Source: Larsenimonas salina
GTDB taxonomy: Bacteria; Pseudomonadota; Gammaproteobacteria; Pseudomonadales; Halomonadaceae
Length of the DNA stretch: 64,000 nucleotides
Direction of reading: 5' to 3'
Assembly (NCBI RefSeq): GCF_023736155.1
Contig: NZ_JAMLJJ010000009.1
Location: 1 to 64,000, forward strand
Shown: piece by piece, positions 60,772 through 64,000 of the stretch
Layout of the letters: each line of letters opens with the position of its first letter
How positions within the stretch are numbered: the stretch's first letter is position 1
Notes under the pieces: generated by a model
The model's database searches: none
Told to the model about the DNA's origin: nothing
What the model saw: the letters and a program-made list of their open reading frames with translations, nothing else
Translations under genes and position numbers: made by a program

Positions 60772-61419
60772 TTATAGGGCGAATTCGTCGTTCAAGGGCA
60801 CCTGGGCCAGTTTGGCCATGGCGTGGCGATACGCGTCGACGCGCGCAGGGTACTGAACCCCCTCGACCAGCGACAGCTGGCGAAGGGTGGCGAACAGCTC
60901 GATATCATCCTGCGACAGCACGCCATTAACGGCCTCGGTCGACTGGATCATCGGCTCCAGCTCGTTGAGCCAGCGCTCAAGGTCGATCAGGTGCGTGCTG
61001 GTTTGATCGCGCAGCTCATCAAAGCGCCCGAATGCCGCTTCCTTTTTCTCGGTAAAGTAGGCGCGGGCTTCAGGCGTTGCGAACTCCCCGAATGGCGCCT
61101 GGGGCACACGGGGAATCACCAGCGCCAGTACGGTGTCACTTGTGGCCTTCAGCCAGCGGGCAAGCTCGGGGTTACGCGGCCCATCGAGCACAGGCGCACC
61201 GTGTGTACGGTCGATTTCTTCGATGATGTCCTGACTTTCGCCCAGAAAGGAACCGTCGTCGCGCTCAAGAATCGGCAGGGATTTGACCCCGGTCATGCGG
61301 CGTGGCGTCTCTTCGTCGTCATTGAGCAGAATCTCGAGCTCAAAGGGCACGTCTTTCAGACCGAAGATCATGCGGGCCTTGACGCAAAACGGGCAGTGAT
61401 CGTAGACGTAGAGTTTCAT
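60772..61419 (-). CDS. grxB: Glutaredoxin 2
   Basis: The 215 aa protein is the atypical GST-fold glutaredoxin. The active site is Cys9-Pro-Phe-Cys12 (YDHCPFCVKARM), the same as in E. coli Grx2. GVKSLPILERDDGSFLGESQ is the glutathione-binding thioredoxin-fold region; the C-terminal 130 residues are helical. It reduces protein and low-molecular-weight disulfides with glutathione. The next gene on the same strand encodes another GST-fold protein, 64 bases upstream. Confidence 0.94.
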   Translation of the reverse strand: MKLYVYDHCPFCVKARMIFGLKDVPFELEILLNDDEETPRRMTGVKSLPILERDDGSFLGESQDIIEEIDRTHGAPVLDGPRNPELARWLKATSDTVLALVIPRVPQAPFGEFATPEARAYFTEKKEAAFGRFDELRDQTSTHLIDLERWLNELEPMIQSTEAVNGVLSQDDIELFATLRQLSLVEGVQYPARVDAYRHAMAKLAQVPLNDEFAL

Positions 61420-61483
61420 GACCCCTCGCAGAGTGAGTGTTGATCATGAAAGCCTAGCCAACCGCAGGCATTGGGGCCAAGGT

Positions 61484-62203
61484 TCACGTCTGGTCAAGCA
61501 TCGGATAGTGCCGGAAGATGCCATTTTCGTTGAAGGGCTGGCGCCTTGGCGAGTCGAGGTAGTTTCTAAGTCGCGGGTGGGTCCTTACGGCCGTGACCAC
61601 GCGGTCGAGCCCGGCCACCGTGGGGTGGATGTCCTCCATCGCATTGGGGAAGGCGTAGCGCAGGCCCATCATGACCTGAAAGAGCGAGGTGTCGACGTAG
61701 CTCAATCGATCGCCGACCAGATGGCAGTCGCTGACGGGGTTGTTGTCGAGGATTTGCTCGAAGTAGCCCAGAAACAGCGGCAGCCGATCCTGCAAAAAGG
61801 TCACGGCTCGGCGGCGGGCTTCAGTCTTTTGCTCGTCGAAGTATAGCGATGGGCCGAGCGGGTGATGGGTGTCGTGTATTTCGGCAACAAAGTCGGTCAG
61901 GGTCAGTTGCAGACTATGGGCCCAGTCCCGGGCGTAGGAATCGTCAGGTACGAGCTCAAGCTCGGGGCCGAGCGTTCTAAGAATGTTGGCGACGTGAGAA
62001 ATCACTCGAGTCTCACTGACCAGAAACGGGGGCGCAAAGGGTGGGGTGGCCGTGGCTTCACCGTTTAGAAAGGCCTCGATCTGCTCGAGACCGTCCGGCT
62101 CACGCCCTACATCCCGATAGGTGGCTCCGCCTGCTTCCAGGGCAAGGCGCACGAACTCTCCTCGCCCGGGAATGCTTGGCCAATAGTAAAGCGCGTACTG
62201 CAT
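61484..62203 (-). CDS. Glutathione S-transferase family protein
   Basis: The 239 aa protein begins ALYYWPSIPGRGEFVRLALE, with the catalytic Tyr region of sigma/mu-like GSTs. PPFAPPFLVSETRVISHVAN forms the glutathione site (cis-Pro, then a residue before the helix). The C-terminal domain is helical (LSYVDTSLFQVMMGLRYAF). It should conjugate or reduce electrophiles using glutathione; the substrate is unknown. It lies upstream of grxB on the same strand, perhaps as an operon. Confidence 0.9.
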   Translation of the reverse strand: MQYALYYWPSIPGRGEFVRLALEAGGATYRDVGREPDGLEQIEAFLNGEATATPPFAPPFLVSETRVISHVANILRTLGPELELVPDDSYARDWAHSLQLTLTDFVAEIHDTHHPLGPSLYFDEQKTEARRRAVTFLQDRLPLFLGYFEQILDNNPVSDCHLVGDRLSYVDTSLFQVMMGLRYAFPNAMEDIHPTVAGLDRVVTAVRTHPRLRNYLDSPRRQPFNENGIFRHYPMLDQT

Positions 62204-62354
62204 ACGATTCTCCTTTGGTATCGCCAGTCGCCAGCTTAGCGAGGGGATGGCCCGGCTGCGAGCCGGGCGTGCGCTTATGCCACCATGGTCGAGCGCGTGG
62301 TAGCGTAGTGACCTCGACCGAGTGCTTCACAACCGACGACATTCGAGGTTTTTC

Positions 62355-63260
62355 ATGACCGCAGTGCTGGCCATATTGCCCATTTTCGGGCTGATTCTAT
62401 TGGGATATATCCTTGGTCGTCGGCAGTGGATCGCAGTCGAGCAGCTCGAGGGGCTCCGTCAGGTCACGTTCAAGGTGTTCATGCCCTGTCTTCTGTTTTC
62501 GGGCATCGCGCGGGCATCACTGAGCGAGGCGCTGTCTCCGTGGCTGATCGCGGCGTATTTTCTGCCGGCCATGCTCGTCTTCGCGGGGCTCAATCTCTGG
62601 ACATACCGGCGGGCGGGCACCCCCACCGTATTCGGGCTTGCGGGGGCGTATTCGAACAACATTCTGGTCGGTCTGCCCGTCGTCACGGCGCTGTTTGGTC
62701 ATTCGGGCATGGTGTTCGTCTTTGCGATCCTGGCGTTTCACAACGTGATTACCTTTACCGCGCACTCGCTCTTTCTGTCCCTTTTTGACCCGGAGCGCCG
62801 TGGATTTTCACCGCGCACGATGCTCAAGACGCTTGCCAACCCGCTCGTGATCGGGATGGCGCTTGGCGGCGTCGTCAACGTTCTGGCGCTGCCGCTGCCG
62901 GACACCCTCTGGACCATGCTCGACTGGCTCTCGCGAGCGGCGTTGCCGTGTGCGCTGATCTTTCTGGGTGCGGGCCTCACCCGCTATCGGTTTCGCCCAA
63001 GCATGGATGTCTGGGGCGTGTGTGCGACCAAGCTGCTGGTGTTTCCGACGCTGGTGGCCCTTGTTACCTCGGTGCTGCCCGGGCTTGGCGATACGGCGCG
63101 TCAGGTACTGATTCTGCTTGCGGCGGGCCCGATCGGAGTCAATGTACTGGCGTTCGTTGCGCCGGGTGATCAGCAGCGTGACCTTGGCGCCTGCATCTTT
63201 CTGTCCACGATCGGGGCGGCGCTGACGCTTCCGATCTGGGGGCTATGGCTTCATGGCTAA
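62355..63260 (+). CDS. AEC (auxin efflux carrier) family permease
   Basis: The 301 aa inner-membrane protein has ten hydrophobic segments in two five-helix halves, the AEC fold. Characteristic features are ILPIFGLILLGYILGRR, FKVFMPCLLFSGIAR and AGAYSNNILVGLPVVTALFG, with the N-N pair of the crossing helix. C-terminal AAGPIGVNVLAFVAP is also typical. Bacterial members export or import malonate, malate or amino acid derivatives; the substrate is unknown. ATG 62355 is chosen over an upstream in-frame start at 62322 because CGAGG precedes it. Divergent from the GST gene. Confidence 0.88.
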   Translation: MTAVLAILPIFGLILLGYILGRRQWIAVEQLEGLRQVTFKVFMPCLLFSGIARASLSEALSPWLIAAYFLPAMLVFAGLNLWTYRRAGTPTVFGLAGAYSNNILVGLPVVTALFGHSGMVFVFAILAFHNVITFTAHSLFLSLFDPERRGFSPRTMLKTLANPLVIGMALGGVVNVLALPLPDTLWTMLDWLSRAALPCALIFLGAGLTRYRFRPSMDVWGVCATKLLVFPTLVALVTSVLPGLGDTARQVLILLAAGPIGVNVLAFVAPGDQQRDLGACIFLSTIGAALTLPIWGLWLHG

Positions 63261-63374
63261 GCACACAGAGCAACTCATGTGAGATAACACTTAATTACAC
63301 TTGAACAGATTGTGAGCCTCTACAATCGGCGGACGTAACGTTCATTCACTCTTGGGATCAGGCGGGCGACACTC

Positions 63375-64000
63375 ATGATAAAACGAAAGATGGCCTATGC
63401 GGTGGCCGCAGTCGCGCTGGTAGGCGCGCTACAGGGATGCGGCGACAACAACTATCCAAAGGAGGCACGGCTCGACATTCCAGAGCAGGCGCTGTCCAGA
63501 TTGACGTCGTCCACTGACGCTCGGATCCACTATTTCTCGCAGGACGACATTGCCACGGCCAAGGCGCTGGTGGCCGATGTCGGTACGCTCGAGTCGTTCG
63601 TACGCGACACGACCGTGCTTGAAACGCCCAAGCTCTCGACGCTTGACGACAAGGCGATCAACCAGCCGGCCAAGGCGCTGGTTGAGGCGCGCAAAGAGGC
63701 CGAATCGGCGTGGGGCAAGCAGGTTGATTCTCAGCGCAAGGCGCTGAATCAGGAGCTCTCCAACGCCAAGGACACGCTGAGCGATACAAAGGCGGTCGAG
63801 CAGGACATGCTCAAGGAAATCAAGGCGCCCAAGGAGCGGCTCGAAGCGATCGAGGCGCAGATCGACAAGGCACAGACGCGTGCCCAGGCGCTTGCAAGCG
63901 AGGCAATCGAGGCCTGGAACACGAACATCGTCAAACAGGAAATTCCGGTCCGAACGCTGTCGCCGCGTACGGGCGTGTACGGCTACACCGCGCGCTCGGG
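63375..64000 (+). CDS. Putative lipoprotein with coiled coil, 3' end outside window
   Basis: From ATG 63375 an open frame continues to the window edge (at least 208 codons, no stop). It begins MIKRKMAYAVAAVALVGALQ, then GC at residue 22, a lipoprotein signal with lipobox. A long Lys/Glu/Ala-rich helix from about residue 100 to 180 (SQRKALNQELSNAKDTLSDT and onward) should form a coiled coil. A region with GVYGYTARS follows. AGGCGG precedes the ATG. I do not recognise the family. It is probably anchored to the cell envelope facing the periplasm. Confidence 0.8.
   Translation, partial: MIKRKMAYAVAAVALVGALQGCGDNNYPKEARLDIPEQALSRLTSSTDARIHYFSQDDIATAKALVADVGTLESFVRDTTVLETPKLSTLDDKAINQPAKALVEARKEAESAWGKQVDSQRKALNQELSNAKDTLSDTKAVEQDMLKEIKAPKERLEAIEAQIDKAQTRAQALASEAIEAWNTNIVKQEIPVRTLSPRTGVYGYTARS

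Overview
The window reads as a chromosomal segment of a moderately GC-rich gammaproteobacterium. Osmolyte-related catabolism (a complete sarcosine oxidase operon), a Pseudomonas-like ubiC-ubiA-phoB-phoR order and a pseudomonad-style 2-ketogluconate operon together suggest a halophilic member of the Halomonadaceae. That assignment is inference from gene content; no 16S sequence is present. No transposase, integrase, phage gene, CRISPR array or tRNA was seen, so this looks like core chromosome with several catabolic islands.

Layout. 0-5.6 kb: the 3' end of a 5S rRNA and its terminator, then glmU, phoU (with its own Pho box), uvrD and an RpiR/HexR-type regulator. 5.7-9.3 kb: a small charged protein, an orphan MotA/MotB-like stator pair and an NSS-family sodium symporter. 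9.4-15 kb: a candidate 45-residue ORF, a DUF72 gene, pdxY, glmS with an adjacent DeoR-type regulator, and cysZ. 15-20 kb: a LacI regulator diverging from a three-gene sugar operon (Gfo/Idh/MocA dehydrogenase, TIM-barrel isomerase/epimerase, MFS permease) of unknown substrate. 20-22 kb: a frameshifted DUF485 gene and the acetate symporter actP. 22-26 kb: argE, sdaA and purU. 26-34 kb: glyA-soxBDAG plus purU on one strand, diverging by orientation and spacing from a GbdR-like AraC regulator; together they take sarcosine to glycine, one-carbon units and serine, and SdaA can turn serine into pyruvate. 34-38.5 kb: ugpBAEC for glycerol-3-phosphate uptake. 38.8-44.1 kb: a PtxS-like regulator and kguEKTD for 2-ketogluconate. 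44.2-47.1 kb: a phenolic acid decarboxylase gene divergent from a GntR regulator and an aromatic acid MFS permease. 47-52.4 kb: a lipoprotein amidase, phoR, phoB, ubiA, ubiC and HU. 52.5-60.7 kb: a small SCP2-like protein, recG, oxyR, a YeeZ-like epimerase, ridA, spoT, rpoZ and gmk. 60.8-64 kb: grxB, a GST, an AEC permease and a lipoprotein gene cut by the window edge.

Phosphate control links distant parts of the window. Two 7-4-7 Pho boxes precede phoB, one precedes phoU, and a weaker one precedes ugpB. The other regulatory signals are palindromes in front of the LacI-controlled, PtxS-controlled and GntR-controlled operons. Three intergenic gaps carry short head-to-tail tandem repeats (7, 15 and 14 bp units), and the padC leader carries a 19 bp duplication.

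I did not find an obviously new multi-gene system. The most notable items are the padC island with two operator cores 84 bp apart, the uncharacterised sugar operon, the broken DUF485 frame ahead of actP, the orphan stator pair and the intergenic tandem repeats.
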